Source of the DNA: Nanobdellota archaeon
Lineage (GTDB): Archaea; Nanobdellota; Nanobdellia; JAAOXT01
DNA length: 42,414 nucleotides
NCBI GenBank assembly: GCA_018221045.1
Contig: JAAOXT010000010.1
Location: 1 to 42,414, forward strand
Direction: 5' to 3'
The position numbers were made by a program, and so were the translations under genes. Under the pieces are notes generated by a model. The model was not told the origin of the DNA, searched no databases, and saw only the letters and a list, made by a program, of their open reading frames with translations. This document shows positions 9,039 to 18,008 of this stretch, in pieces. Each line of letters begins with the position of its first letter. The first letter of the stretch is position 1.

Positions 9039-9664
9039 AAACAACCATTATTCTTGCAAGACATGGCAGGACTGAAAAAAATTTTAACGGTTTTTTCCAG
9101 CCAGTTGACGAGCCCTTAAACGAAGTTGGTTTTGAGCAGGCTCGTCTCCTCGCTGAGAGGTTGAAAAAAGTGGATTTGGACGTTATTTATTCAAGCACTT
9201 TCCTGAGGGCGAAGCAAACAGCAGAAATCGTTGCTCAGGGCGAAGAAATTGTTTTTGACGACTTGCTGGTCGAGAGGCGCAACGGCAAACTAGCTGGGAT
9301 GAACGGGGAAGAAGTTGAAAAGGCTTACCCTGGTTTCTTTGAGTTGAAGAAAAACCCTGATTATGTTTACCCTGGAGGGGAGAGCACCAATCAAGCGGTG
9401 AGCAGAAGCCATGAATTCATCAGGAAATTGCTGAAAAAACGTGTGGGGAAAACAGTTCTTTTAGTGACTCATGGAGTAATTATTCGCGGTTTATTGAACT
9501 ATTTTTTCGGGGTTGATATTGTTGACGCTTTCAGAATTCGTTTATACAATACAGGGTTGAGCGTGATAGAAGTGGAAGAGGAGGATGGTCATCTCGTAAT
9601 GCTTAACGACGCTTCTCACTTGGGTGACACAATGTTTTATAAATTAGGAGTTTTTAAGAGTTAA
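9035..9664 (+). CDS. Histidine phosphatase family protein (phosphoglycerate mutase-like)
   Basis: 'IILARHGRTEKN' RHG motif and 'LLVTHGVIIRGLL'; 4-nt overlap with dys. Confidence 0.92.
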   Translation: MKTTIILARHGRTEKNFNGFFQPVDEPLNEVGFEQARLLAERLKKVDLDVIYSSTFLRAKQTAEIVAQGEEIVFDDLLVERRNGKLAGMNGEEVEKAYPGFFELKKNPDYVYPGGESTNQAVSRSHEFIRKLLKKRVGKTVLLVTHGVIIRGLLNYFFGVDIVDAFRIRLYNTGLSVIEVEEEDGHLVMLNDASHLGDTMFYKLGVFKS

Positions 9665-9670
9665 ACAGCA

Positions 9671-10225
9671 ATGATTACCGCTAGCTTACTGGTTCTTTCC
9701 TTTATCATGGGTTTTTCCATAAAGTTCGCTGACATGATTCTAGACAATCACTTGAAAATTTCTCGCCCGAACTTCTGGGCTTTCACCAGCGGCTTGGTCG
9801 CGGCAGTCTCATGCACTCTTATTTTAGTCAATAATTTGGAGTTATTGCCTTTGATGATTAGTATAATTCTTGCAGTGCTTTTAACCAAAAAACTGGATTC
9901 AATGGTTTATTTCTCCACCGTGCTCGTGGTTTTCTTTTTCGCGATTTTTTACTTGTCGTCAGAGTTCGCTTTATTCTGGATTTTTTTTATACCCGCTATT
10001 CTTGATGAAGTGATGAGTGATTGGGCTGATGCGGGAAAGATTCGCAATAAAAAACTGAAATTCTTTTTCAGGCAGAGAACGTTGCTAGAAATCGTTACTC
10101 TCGTGTTCATAGCTGTCACCGGGCAATGGGCTTTCATAGCATTGTTTTTCTTTGACACTGCGTACATCACTTGCGAAAAAATGTTTTTTAACAAGAGATT
10201 ATTGCTAAAACCAATACGTTTATAA
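9671..10225 (+). CDS. Integral membrane protein, unknown
   Basis: About five hydrophobic segments. Confidence 0.6.
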   Translation: MITASLLVLSFIMGFSIKFADMILDNHLKISRPNFWAFTSGLVAAVSCTLILVNNLELLPLMISIILAVLLTKKLDSMVYFSTVLVVFFFAIFYLSSEFALFWIFFIPAILDEVMSDWADAGKIRNKKLKFFFRQRTLLEIVTLVFIAVTGQWAFIALFFFDTAYITCEKMFFNKRLLLKPIRL

Positions 10226-10248
10226 GAAAAAAAAGGTTTTGTGATTAT

Positions 10249-10854
10249 TTGAAAAAAATGAGAAAAAATTTGTTGTTCGCGACACCTTTAATCCTAATCC
10301 TGTTAGCGGGTTGCACTACAGGCAACTTTGTCGGGTTTGGGGAGAAGACCGTTTCTCAAGGCGACATCGTCAAAATTTTTTACACTCTTAGCTTGGAGGA
10401 TGGAACAATTGTTTCCGCGCATGTTGATGGCGAGCCATACCAGTTCGAAGTCGGCTCCAGCCAAGCACCAATACCTGGAATTAACTGGGTTTTAATGGGC
10501 AAACAGAACCCGGCGAGTCCTGAAGAAGGTCCCATGAAAGAAGGCGAGTACAGAGTAGCAATAGTTGTACCTCAATTGGCTTATGGTCCTGCAAACGTGA
10601 TAATCGGGACAATAACCATGTCTGCTCAGGAATTCGTTAACGTGACTAACGGGACTGAACTTGTTAACGGAAGCGTTGTCTCTTTGCCCGGCGACATGGT
10701 TGACTTTATGGGCAAGAGTTTTGAAAGCGAGATAAAAGCTGAGGTCGTTGAAGCAGGTGAAGAAACAGTCACGTTGGGTATATACAACCCGAATCCTTTC
10801 GCTGGTGAGAGGATTGCTATCGGGGTCCAGTTGGAAAAGATTTACAAAGAGTGA
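10249..10854 (+). CDS. FKBP-type peptidyl-prolyl isomerase, predicted lipoprotein
   Basis: Lipobox 'ILLAGC'; 'VKIFYTLSLEDGTIVSA...PIPGINWVLMG' FKBP/SlyD-like; start is TTG as tracked. Confidence 0.82.
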   Translation: MKKMRKNLLFATPLILILLAGCTTGNFVGFGEKTVSQGDIVKIFYTLSLEDGTIVSAHVDGEPYQFEVGSSQAPIPGINWVLMGKQNPASPEEGPMKEGEYRVAIVVPQLAYGPANVIIGTITMSAQEFVNVTNGTELVNGSVVSLPGDMVDFMGKSFESEIKAEVVEAGEETVTLGIYNPNPFAGERIAIGVQLEKIYKE

Positions 10855-11306
10855 TTCTTGACTTGTTTTAGGATTAGTGGAATGCAGATTAGGGTTATGA
10901 GGATTGAGAACCACACCACGTCCACTCCGAGCAAGGCGAGCAATGGGCCGGCAATAAAGTAAGGAATTATTACTTCTCTGACTAGTTCTCTGGTCCAAAA
11001 GTTTCCTAATGGTTTGAAAGGAGATTTTCTTGGTGTTAGTGAAGCAATCATCACGTCTTGTAACGCGTCAAAAACCCATCCTAACGCTAAGAAAGCCCAG
11101 CCCTGGAGGAACGCTAGGGTCCAGAGAATGGCGAAACCCACTTCTTCCAGCCACCCCAAATAGTAGTTACGGGTTTTCATCATCCAGAGCGTTTCCGCGC
11201 TCTCGCAGAAACTTGTCTGACCCGTTTTTTTGTGAGCTATGTAGTAAGAGAGTTGTCTCATCCAGTTCGGGATGAGTGTTGCAACAAATATGATTATGGG
11301 GTTCAT
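10842..11306 (-). CDS. Membrane protein, unknown
   Basis: Hydrophobic ORF; convergent 13-nt overlap with FKBP gene. Confidence 0.6.
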   Translation of the reverse strand: MNPIIIFVATLIPNWMRQLSYYIAHKKTGQTSFCESAETLWMMKTRNYYLGWLEEVGFAILWTLAFLQGWAFLALGWVFDALQDVMIASLTPRKSPFKPLGNFWTRELVREVIIPYFIAGPLLALLGVDVVWFSILITLICIPLILKQVKNHSL

Positions 11307-11938
11307 AGTATTTTTAACAATTCTTTCATCTTTTTTATCACGTGGTCAGCCCCTGTTTTTCGAGCTTCTTTTCCTTTTAAGGTTCCGGAAAGCAGTACTG
11401 TTTTCATTTTTGCGCGTTTCCCTGCCGTGACGTCGTATTCCGAGTCACCGACCATCATGCAATCTTTTGGTTTCACCCCTGCTTTGCTGGCGGTTAGGAG
11501 TAATTGTTCTGGGCTGGGTTTTGGGTGAATTATTTCTTGAGCGCTGGTTATCACGTCAAAAAGTTCTTGCAACCCGAACACTTTTATGTCTAATAGCAAG
11601 TTCTTGCGAGTGTCCGAGCTCGCCACGCACAGATCGTATCCTTTCCTCTTCAGTTCTTTAAGTGTTTGTTTGACTCCTGGGTTGAGCTTGACCTCCCCGT
11701 TTTCCAAGTATTTTCTGTAAAGCTTGTCTTTTTCTCGGATTAAACCCAGAATTTTTTCTTCAGGCACGAGTGGAGCTATTTTTTTTATGATTTGGTGCGC
11801 GTGCATTCCGAACAAGTTCAATATTTGTTGTTCTTGAATTACGTGCCCTAGCCCTGCTAATTCTTTTTTGAACGCTTTCGCGTGTGTTCTGGCGGAATCA
11901 ATTAGTGTTCCGTCCATGTCAAAGATGATTGTCACCAT
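11303..11938 (-). CDS. HAD-superfamily hydrolase (phosphoglycolate phosphatase-like)
   Basis: 'IIFDMDGTLIDSARTHAKAFKKEL', 'CVASSDTRKNL', 'CMMVGDSEYDVTAGKRAKMKTVLLSGT'. Confidence 0.93.
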   Translation of the reverse strand: MVTIIFDMDGTLIDSARTHAKAFKKELAGLGHVIQEQQILNLFGMHAHQIIKKIAPLVPEEKILGLIREKDKLYRKYLENGEVKLNPGVKQTLKELKRKGYDLCVASSDTRKNLLLDIKVFGLQELFDVITSAQEIIHPKPSPEQLLLTASKAGVKPKDCMMVGDSEYDVTAGKRAKMKTVLLSGTLKGKEARKTGADHVIKKMKELLKIL

Positions 11939-11947
11939 TTTTTTTTG

Positions 11948-12760
11948 TTAGATGTTCCAGAAAAGTATTGCTAGTACAAGCATTACCACCATTATTAAGA
12001 TTATAGAGAACTTTGAGTTGCTCAGTTCTTGTAACGCTATCCCTTCATCGTTTATGCTGGTGAATCTGGTTGGAGGGGCATAAATCTTTACGAATTCCAT
12101 TATCATGCTGGAACTGGTTTGTTCTTGTATTCCTTGTTCTTGCCGTATTTTTTTTGAGTAGTGGTCGCCGCCCGTGAACTCGTGGGTTATAGTAAAGTTT
12201 TTGCCCTGGTCTTTGAGGAAGAGTATTGCGTGGTACGTTGCTTTAGGGGTCGGGTCTTCTCCTCCTTGGTATTCCGCGAAAGCTGTTCCTGTCCAGGACT
12301 TGTTAAGAATGTTTTCAGCGTTCAAGGCAGGGGTTTGGTTGAACATTTTTTTTATGAGTTGATATTGTCTTATCTGGGTTGGTCCGAACCAGGGTTCGTC
12401 CTTGTTTTCCGAGTAATACGTGTCCGCTGAACTGGTTATTTGTCCTGTCATGTTTTCACTGAGTTCTAACCCGCCTGTCGTGTTAAGGATTGTTATTGCG
12501 TGTTGGGTGCAGTCCAGGGCGTGGCTTTTTCTGGTTTCGTTGCAGTAAAATTTTTGTCCGTCCCAGTGGGATAAGGTATACGTGTTGACGCTTTCAGTGC
12601 TGGCCAGGAATAACAGGTTTTGGGCTGATAGTCCTTGCACCACGTTCATGGTTGTTTCAAGGTTTTCCCATCCCCCGTTCTCTTGACTGACCCTCAGTTT
12701 TATTATTGGGGTGAAGGCTAGAAGGATTAGAATAATCGCCAGCATTTTTAGTCGCATCAT
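11948..12760 (-). CDS. Secreted/membrane-anchored protein, unknown
   Basis: N-terminal hydrophobic segment and C-terminal TM 'FSIILIMVVMLVLAILFWNI', several NxT/S sequons between. Confidence 0.65.
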   Translation of the reverse strand: MMRLKMLAIILILLAFTPIIKLRVSQENGGWENLETTMNVVQGLSAQNLLFLASTESVNTYTLSHWDGQKFYCNETRKSHALDCTQHAITILNTTGGLELSENMTGQITSSADTYYSENKDEPWFGPTQIRQYQLIKKMFNQTPALNAENILNKSWTGTAFAEYQGGEDPTPKATYHAILFLKDQGKNFTITHEFTGGDHYSKKIRQEQGIQEQTSSSMIMEFVKIYAPPTRFTSINDEGIALQELSNSKFSIILIMVVMLVLAILFWNI

Positions 12761-12762
12761 CT

Positions 12763-12984
12763 TTATTTTAGTTTGAAACCGTATCCTTTTTTTAGCACGT
12801 CCCCGATGAATTCGAGTAATTCTGGTGCAATGTCGTCAATCATTTCGAGTAATCCCACAAAATCAAGTATTTTCGTGTCAACTTTTTCTCCTTTAAGATC
12901 TATTTCCAGTATTTCTTTGTCTTTTTTCTTGATTATAACGTTCACGTCGCCTGATTTCAGGTAGTGGATTATTTGAGTTATCAT
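12763..12984 (-). CDS. Small conserved-operon protein (73 aa), unknown
   Basis: 4-nt overlap with upstream ORF in a PAC2 operon. Confidence 0.6.
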   Translation of the reverse strand: MITQIIHYLKSGDVNVIIKKKDKEILEIDLKGEKVDTKILDFVGLLEMIDDIAPELLEFIGDVLKKGYGFKLK

Positions 12985-13187
12985 TCTTTTTTCCTCCTTG
13001 TTTTCACGTTGAACCCCACGTCGCCTGACAGTATTATCTGGTAGTCTCCCAGGTTTATTTCGAGTTCCTTTAGTTTCACGCTCGCGCCTGTTTGCTTGTC
13101 CGCGAATAGAGACAGTATTGCTTCGATTAAATGGTTTTTTTCAAGGCTTATTGATTCCAATATTTTTTTAACGTCTTTTTCATCCAT
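12981..13187 (-). CDS. Small conserved-operon protein (68 aa), unknown
   Basis: 8-nt overlap with PAC2 gene. Confidence 0.6.
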   Translation of the reverse strand: MDEKDVKKILESISLEKNHLIEAILSLFADKQTGASVKLKELEINLGDYQIILSGDVGFNVKTRRKKE

Positions 13188-13914
13188 ACATGGTCACGCT
13201 TCCGTCTTTTTTCTTGGTTTTTAGGGTCATCATTTTTTTCGTGAAGTCTTTGAGCTGTTTTTCGAATTTTACGGCTTGTTTTTCAAGAGGTTTGGTGTCA
13301 ACTTTGGTTCCGAACATCTTGTTCAGTATTTCGATGATGTTGGCTGCTGCCACGCCGTCAGGAAAGTTGGATTGCGCTTCTGACATGAGGCAGGTAGCAG
13401 GTATTTTTTGTGATTCGCATTCTAAAAGCAGGATTGCGCTCACGCCCACGATTATCCCGTTTTTGAGTTTTCTAAGCCCCAATTCTTTCATTTTTTTTTC
13501 CACTTTTTTGTTGGTGGTCACGCAGAACACGTCGCTTTTGCCGTCAACTTTTATTTCTTTTATTCCTTCCAGGCACACCACTTCTTTGACTTTCTTTTTT
13601 TTCGCCCACTTCCCTATTTTTTTAGCTATCTTGTACCCCATGCTTTTAGGCACTGGGAACTCGCTTCCTAGGATAATCAGATTATGTTTTTTGCTGTAGT
13701 AAACCCTGATAGGATACCTTACCTCTCCATCAACCAGAATTGCCATTGGAGGGAGTTCTGGTGATTCTATGTGCCCGACGAGTTCGGCACCAAGTTTTTC
13801 CGCGTAATATTGCGCTGCTATGACTCCTACCAAGCCGACCCCTGAAAAGCCTTCTATGAGGGCGGGCCGTCTTCCTCTAATCTCTTTTTTTAGAATTATG
13901 TTAACATCATCCAT
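13180..13914 (-). CDS. Proteasome assembly chaperone (PAC2) family protein
   Basis: 'RRPALIEGFSGVGLVGVIAAQYYAEKLGAELVGHIESPELPPMAILVDGEVRYPIRVYYS' PAC2/PbaB-like; C-terminus -MYG. Confidence 0.9.
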   Translation of the reverse strand: MDDVNIILKKEIRGRRPALIEGFSGVGLVGVIAAQYYAEKLGAELVGHIESPELPPMAILVDGEVRYPIRVYYSKKHNLIILGSEFPVPKSMGYKIAKKIGKWAKKKKVKEVVCLEGIKEIKVDGKSDVFCVTTNKKVEKKMKELGLRKLKNGIIVGVSAILLLECESQKIPATCLMSEAQSNFPDGVAAANIIEILNKMFGTKVDTKPLEKQAVKFEKQLKDFTKKMMTLKTKKKDGSVTMYG

Positions 13915-13991
13915 GTTTAGAAAATAAGGTGTTTCTGTCTTATATGATTTACTCCCAACCCTTTTTTATTGAAAGTTCGATAATCAAAATC

Positions 13992-14018
13992 CTCAAAAAA
14001 CCAAAAAGGTTTTTTGGG
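13992..14018. terminator. Hairpin, possible 3'-end/terminator of the 14114..15256 transcript
   Basis: CCTCAAAAAACC-AAAAA-GGTTTTTTGGG stem (~11 bp with one G-U), in a minus-strand intergenic region. Confidence 0.4.
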
Positions 14019-14113
14019 ACACCAAAACTTTAGTTTTGAGTGGATTTCAGGCTTCCAAAACAATTTGGTTTTTCAAGGAAACAGTTGTCGTAACTATCAC
14101 CCCAAGTTTTTTT

Positions 14114-15256
14114 TTAGGCGTAAGTCTGCGGGGGTTGTTGGGTATAAGCTTTTCGCCAGGCCGCTTCTTCGTTAGCTATTGTTCGAATGTCGTAGAGCGT
14201 GTCTTGCCCTACTCTTCCTTCGTTCACTTTTTCGTCAAACTTTTTGATCACTTCTTTGACTTTTCTTTTCACGAACCCGTCTTTTATTTTCAGGCGAAGA
14301 TTTTTCATGGTGTCCGTGGCTAACCGGATTTCTTCCCAAGTGTCGAAAACTTTTTCTGTTTGGCCTTGCAGGTAGAACTCGTTGTTCTGGTAAGCGTAGG
14401 ATTGTTCGAAGAATTTCATTTGCGCGAAAACGGCTTTGAACAATTGGATTATTTGCACGAATTTTTCGAGGATTTCTTCGTAGAATTCTTTGTTCTGGTT
14501 CTCGTTTTTTGTTAGAAACAGTTTTATCATGCTGTGCGCGAAGCTGAGCCCTATGCTGAACAATCCTAGTCCAACGGATATCAGTATTGCTCCTGAAATT
14601 ATGAATGTAACGTCAATAACTTTGTCATTGCCAGCCACTTTTCCTTGCAGGGAAGTGTCTTGCGAGCCAGCTACTTGTTTGACGCACGCCTCGGATATTT
14701 CTAAGAATTTTTCTAGGTTTTCGTCCACTTCTTTTTGGAAATTGGTTTGAGGGTAGCCTGTTTGGGGTGCAATAATGTTTCTGACGATTGGTCCGAAGCC
14801 AGCTATCGCGAGCGGCATTGCAGGGTTTTTCTCTCTCATTTTTATGAGGTCTCCGTACTGTCTGCTCGCTCTTTTGTTCCAGTCTTTGTCTAACTCCATT
14901 TTTTTTTTGATGTCGTCCCATCCTCGTCGGATTTTCCGGTCATTGTTTTGGTGTTTCCACGCTTCTAACCTGTTCATGAAGATGTCTTTGTGGAATTGCA
15001 GTACTGTTGAATGGATTGTTTCCAGTTCTTCCGCCAGATCTCTCAGGTCAGTTATCCTTTTTTTCTGGTTACCGTATCTGGGCGTGATGAAGTAGTGTCT
15101 TAAGAACGTGCCGAAGTAAATGCCTCCGTACAAAATTTTTATCACGTCATCGTCCCCGATTTTTTTGCCTTTCAAGAACTTTTTTTTCGTTTTGCGAACT
15201 TTGTTGTAGTACTCGTCCACGCTTTTCATCCACTCGTCAACCATTTGTTTTGCCAT
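14114..15256 (-). CDS. Hypothetical protein with a central TM segment and flanking helical regions (380 aa)
   Basis: Long ORF; hydrophobic 'VIDVTFIISGAILISVGLGLFSIGLSF'; no family recognised. Confidence 0.65.
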   Translation of the reverse strand: MAKQMVDEWMKSVDEYYNKVRKTKKKFLKGKKIGDDDVIKILYGGIYFGTFLRHYFITPRYGNQKKRITDLRDLAEELETIHSTVLQFHKDIFMNRLEAWKHQNNDRKIRRGWDDIKKKMELDKDWNKRASRQYGDLIKMREKNPAMPLAIAGFGPIVRNIIAPQTGYPQTNFQKEVDENLEKFLEISEACVKQVAGSQDTSLQGKVAGNDKVIDVTFIISGAILISVGLGLFSIGLSFAHSMIKLFLTKNENQNKEFYEEILEKFVQIIQLFKAVFAQMKFFEQSYAYQNNEFYLQGQTEKVFDTWEEIRLATDTMKNLRLKIKDGFVKRKVKEVIKKFDEKVNEGRVGQDTLYDIRTIANEEAAWRKAYTQQPPQTYA

Positions 15257-15390
15257 AACTAATCAAATAGTATTTTGTTATGTTCTGGTTTATAAATATT
15301 TTTTTTCAAACAACAAGTTTTAAAAAAAGATTAAAACGTATTAATTGTTAAAAACGGATGAATGACATCGTAGATGTTATTCCCTAAAAC

Positions 15391-15465
15391 GGGGGCGTAG
15401 CTCAGTCTGGCCAGAGCACTTGGCTCTTAACCAAGGTGTCGGGGGTTCAAATCCCTTCGCCCCCA
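15391..15465 (+). tRNA. tRNA-Lys (CTT)
   Basis: Acceptor GGGGGCG/CGCCCCC, anticodon stem CTTGG/CCAAG with loop CTCTTAA, TPC arm GGGGGTTCAAATCCC. Confidence 0.96.
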
Positions 15466-15556
15466 CCTTTTTAAAAAAGAAGTTGGACCAAAAAAATAAT
15501 GATTTTAAAGAAAACAAAAGAGATAAAAAGCCAACATTTCCTTTTCTTTTAGTGTA

Positions 15557-15949
15557 ATGGATTCAAGAACAAAGAATATTTGTATCGTAACCGCTGACAG
15601 TCTTGAAAAACTGGCAACATCCTACTTCTTCTTTGAAATGCTCACCCATATGACTGACGCTGAAATTAAAGAAACTGAAGTTTTGGAGGAGATTAGAATT
15701 CCTTTAAAAGATTTCAGAAACTATATTTTTGACGAGTCGATCAAGGTTTTCGGAAAAACCCTATTAGATGGACACGCTCCTGATGAAATCATAAAAAAAA
15801 ACATACGCGGTTTGAAGTCAAAGCCTGAGGAACTTGAAAATATAGTAAAAGAGTTTAGTAAAAGACTTTCAATAAAAGGGACAGATCTAATTATTAACGA
15901 ATTTTATCCTGACGAAAACTTGATGGTGCATTTGGATCTCGATTATTGA
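15557..15949 (+). CDS. Hypothetical protein (130 aa)
   Basis: AT-rich ORF with ATG start; no family recognised. Confidence 0.55.
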   Translation: MDSRTKNICIVTADSLEKLATSYFFFEMLTHMTDAEIKETEVLEEIRIPLKDFRNYIFDESIKVFGKTLLDGHAPDEIIKKNIRGLKSKPEELENIVKEFSKRLSIKGTDLIINEFYPDENLMVHLDLDY

Positions 15950-15963
15950 AGAATTTTTTATTC

Positions 15964-16803
15964 TTATTTTTTTAACAGTTTGTTAATGTTTTCGTAAAAG
16001 AATTTTCTTTGCCCGCTTTTATTAACTTCTAATTCGTCTAACACTTTTTTCTGCAAGTCTAACAAGTTCTTTCGATAACCTCTGGGAAAGAATGAGGAGT
16101 CGGTGCCGAATAACAACTTGTCCATGCCTGCCGCGTCAATGAATTTTTTGAAAACTTGTTTCAAGTCAATGTCGTACGGCAGGTATTTCATCCACGAGTT
16201 ACTGCCCGACGAGTCGAAATAAACGTTATCACAATGGTACGTGAGGAATAAGGCTTCGCGCATCATTCCCGCACCGAAATGAGGGATTATGAAGTTAAGG
16301 TCCGAGAATTCTTTGGCCACTGCGTGAAGGTGCGAGGGGTTAGCGTTTAAGATATTGGATGAGTGCCCGAGGGTTATGCCGAAATGAATCATTACAGGGA
16401 CTGCGTGGTCGTTACACGTGTTAAAAATTTTTCTGGATTTTTCAGTGTCTATTCTGAAACCACGGGACGCCGGGTACAACTTAACTCCTTGAAAGCCGTT
16501 CTCGAAATCAGTGATTAATTGCTCTGCACTGTTTTCCTCAGGGTTGACCGCCGTGAATCCAACGAACTTGTCGCTTTTCCTTATGAATTCCGTGTTCGCG
16601 TGGTGGTTTGGCTCGAAAGATAGGAAGACTGCTTTACTGATTCCAGCATTGGATAATTCTTTTTCCCATTTCTTTCCGGTTTCGTGCAAGTCGTGCAACT
16701 CAAGAGGAGGTAATCCGTGTTTGTCCCGAAGTTTTTGCTTTTCAGGACTAACCGTCATGGTTTCTTTAGTCATTAAATGCACGTGGCAGTCGAAAACCCC
16801 CAT
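15964..16803 (-). CDS. Amidohydrolase-family (TIM-barrel) hydrolase
   Basis: 'FDCHVHL', 'VPVMIHFG', 'NFIIPHFGAGM', 'VYFDSSGS', 'LLFGTDSSF'. Confidence 0.88.
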   Translation of the reverse strand: MGVFDCHVHLMTKETMTVSPEKQKLRDKHGLPPLELHDLHETGKKWEKELSNAGISKAVFLSFEPNHHANTEFIRKSDKFVGFTAVNPEENSAEQLITDFENGFQGVKLYPASRGFRIDTEKSRKIFNTCNDHAVPVMIHFGITLGHSSNILNANPSHLHAVAKEFSDLNFIIPHFGAGMMREALFLTYHCDNVYFDSSGSNSWMKYLPYDIDLKQVFKKFIDAAGMDKLLFGTDSSFFPRGYRKNLLDLQKKVLDELEVNKSGQRKFFYENINKLLKK

Positions 16804-16894
16804 CCCCTTCTTTTATGTAAATCATTATTGAAAACCTTTTTGGCAAGAGCAAAAAACTTTTTAAAACCTTCAGAGCAATTAAATTAGCAGAGTT

Positions 16895-16968
16895 GCCTCC
16901 TTAGCTCAGCGGCTTAGAGCAACTGCCTTGTAAGCAGTAGGTCGTGGGTTCAAATCCCATAGGAGGCT
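16895..16968 (+). tRNA. tRNA-Thr (TGT)
   Basis: Acceptor GCCTCCT/AGGAGGC, anticodon stem ACTGC/GCAGT with loop CTTGTAA, TPC arm GTGGGTTCAAATCCCAT. Confidence 0.95.
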
Positions 16969-17016
16969 TAAAAATTAGGTGTAACCTTTTTAGAAAGAAT
17001 TGGTCTTCTGTAACCC

Positions 17017-17238
17017 TTACTTGACAGTTTTAACCCTGTTAAGTATTTTGGCGAAGGGCACTGCTAAAACTGTTATCAGCGCCACGTAAAGTATCCATGG
17101 AAAGGTTAAGACATCGTTCAGGAATCTTGGCCAGATCTTGACGAGGAATGCTGTGCAGAGGATCGTGAAAGCCATTATGAGGTTTATCTCAATTGCTTTG
17201 ATGGTTAATTTCTTGTTAGCTAATTCTTTCAAGCCCAT
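17017..17238 (-). CDS. Small membrane protein (73 aa)
   Basis: Two hydrophobic segments; good spacing. Confidence 0.55.
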   Translation of the reverse strand: MGLKELANKKLTIKAIEINLIMAFTILCTAFLVKIWPRFLNDVLTFPWILYVALITVLAVPFAKILNRVKTVK

Positions 17239-17349
17239 AGTGGTTAATTCAATGTTTTAGAAACGTTAAATAACTTATCTCTTTTTGATAGTACACCTAA
17301 AACGTGTTACGTGATAACTTTTAAATATTCTAATCCTTATAGGAGGTCA

Positions 17350-17913
17350 ATGAATAACACTATCCAAAATTTGGCAAAAGCTTTCGTAGGAGAGAGTCAG
17401 GCAAGAAACCGTTACACGTTCTACGCAAAAACAGCCCTAAAAGAAGAATTTCAACAAGCATCCGAAATCTTTTTGATAACAGCGGATAATGAAAGAGAGC
17501 ACGCTAAATGGTTACTCAGACTCATCAACAAGCTAGGCGGGAAAGACGTTAAAGTAGGGGTAGGGGTTCCAACCACTCTCGGAACCACTGTTGAAAACCT
17601 TAAAGCCGCAATAGCTGGCGAACACTACGAGCACTCAGACATGTACCCCGGGTTCGCAAAAGTCGCGGAGGAAGAAGGTTTTCCCGAAATCGCTGCCAGG
17701 TTAAAAGCGATCTCCAAGGCAGAAGAACACCATGAAGAACGTTTTAAAAAAATTCTTTCCAGCATCGAAAACGGAACAGTTTTCAAAAAAAGCGAGAGCG
17801 TTCAATGGGTTTGCGGGAAGTGCGGTTACGTTCATGACGGCAAAACCCCTCCACAGGAGTGTCCTTCATGTAGTCACCCGAAAGAATACTTTCAAGTGAA
17901 GTGCGAAGAATAA
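17350..17913 (+). CDS. Rubrerythrin (ferritin-like diiron domain plus rubredoxin-like domain)
   Basis: '[19 protein letters not shown]', '[10 protein letters not shown]', '[14 protein letters not shown]', '[22 protein letters not shown]'; AGGAGGT Shine-Dalgarno directly before ATG 17350. Confidence 0.95.
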   Translation: MNNTIQNLAKAFVGESQARNRYTFYAKTALKEEFQQASEIFLITADNEREHAKWLLRLINKLGGKDVKVGVGVPTTLGTTVENLKAAIAGEHYEHSDMYPGFAKVAEEEGFPEIAARLKAISKAEEHHEERFKKILSSIENGTVFKKSESVQWVCGKCGYVHDGKTPPQECPSCSHPKEYFQVKCEE

Positions 17914-18008
17914 CTAAAAAAACTCCTTTAGAACACGATCTCGTTGTAGGTACTGTAAAGATTTCTTTATAGAAAAACTTAAATTCTTTATAATTTTGTC
18001 TTTCTTGT

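Noticed and set aside
10492-10998. 168-aa minus-strand ORF
   Set aside because: Antisense to the FKBP lipoprotein gene and out of frame with the 10842..11306 gene; no protein-like features.
17283-17340. ACGTGTTACGTGATAAC repeat upstream of rubrerythrin as an oxidative-stress operator
   Set aside because: Symmetry is weak (GTTA-N5-TAAC plus a short ACGTG direct repeat); not enough to support a call without comparative data.
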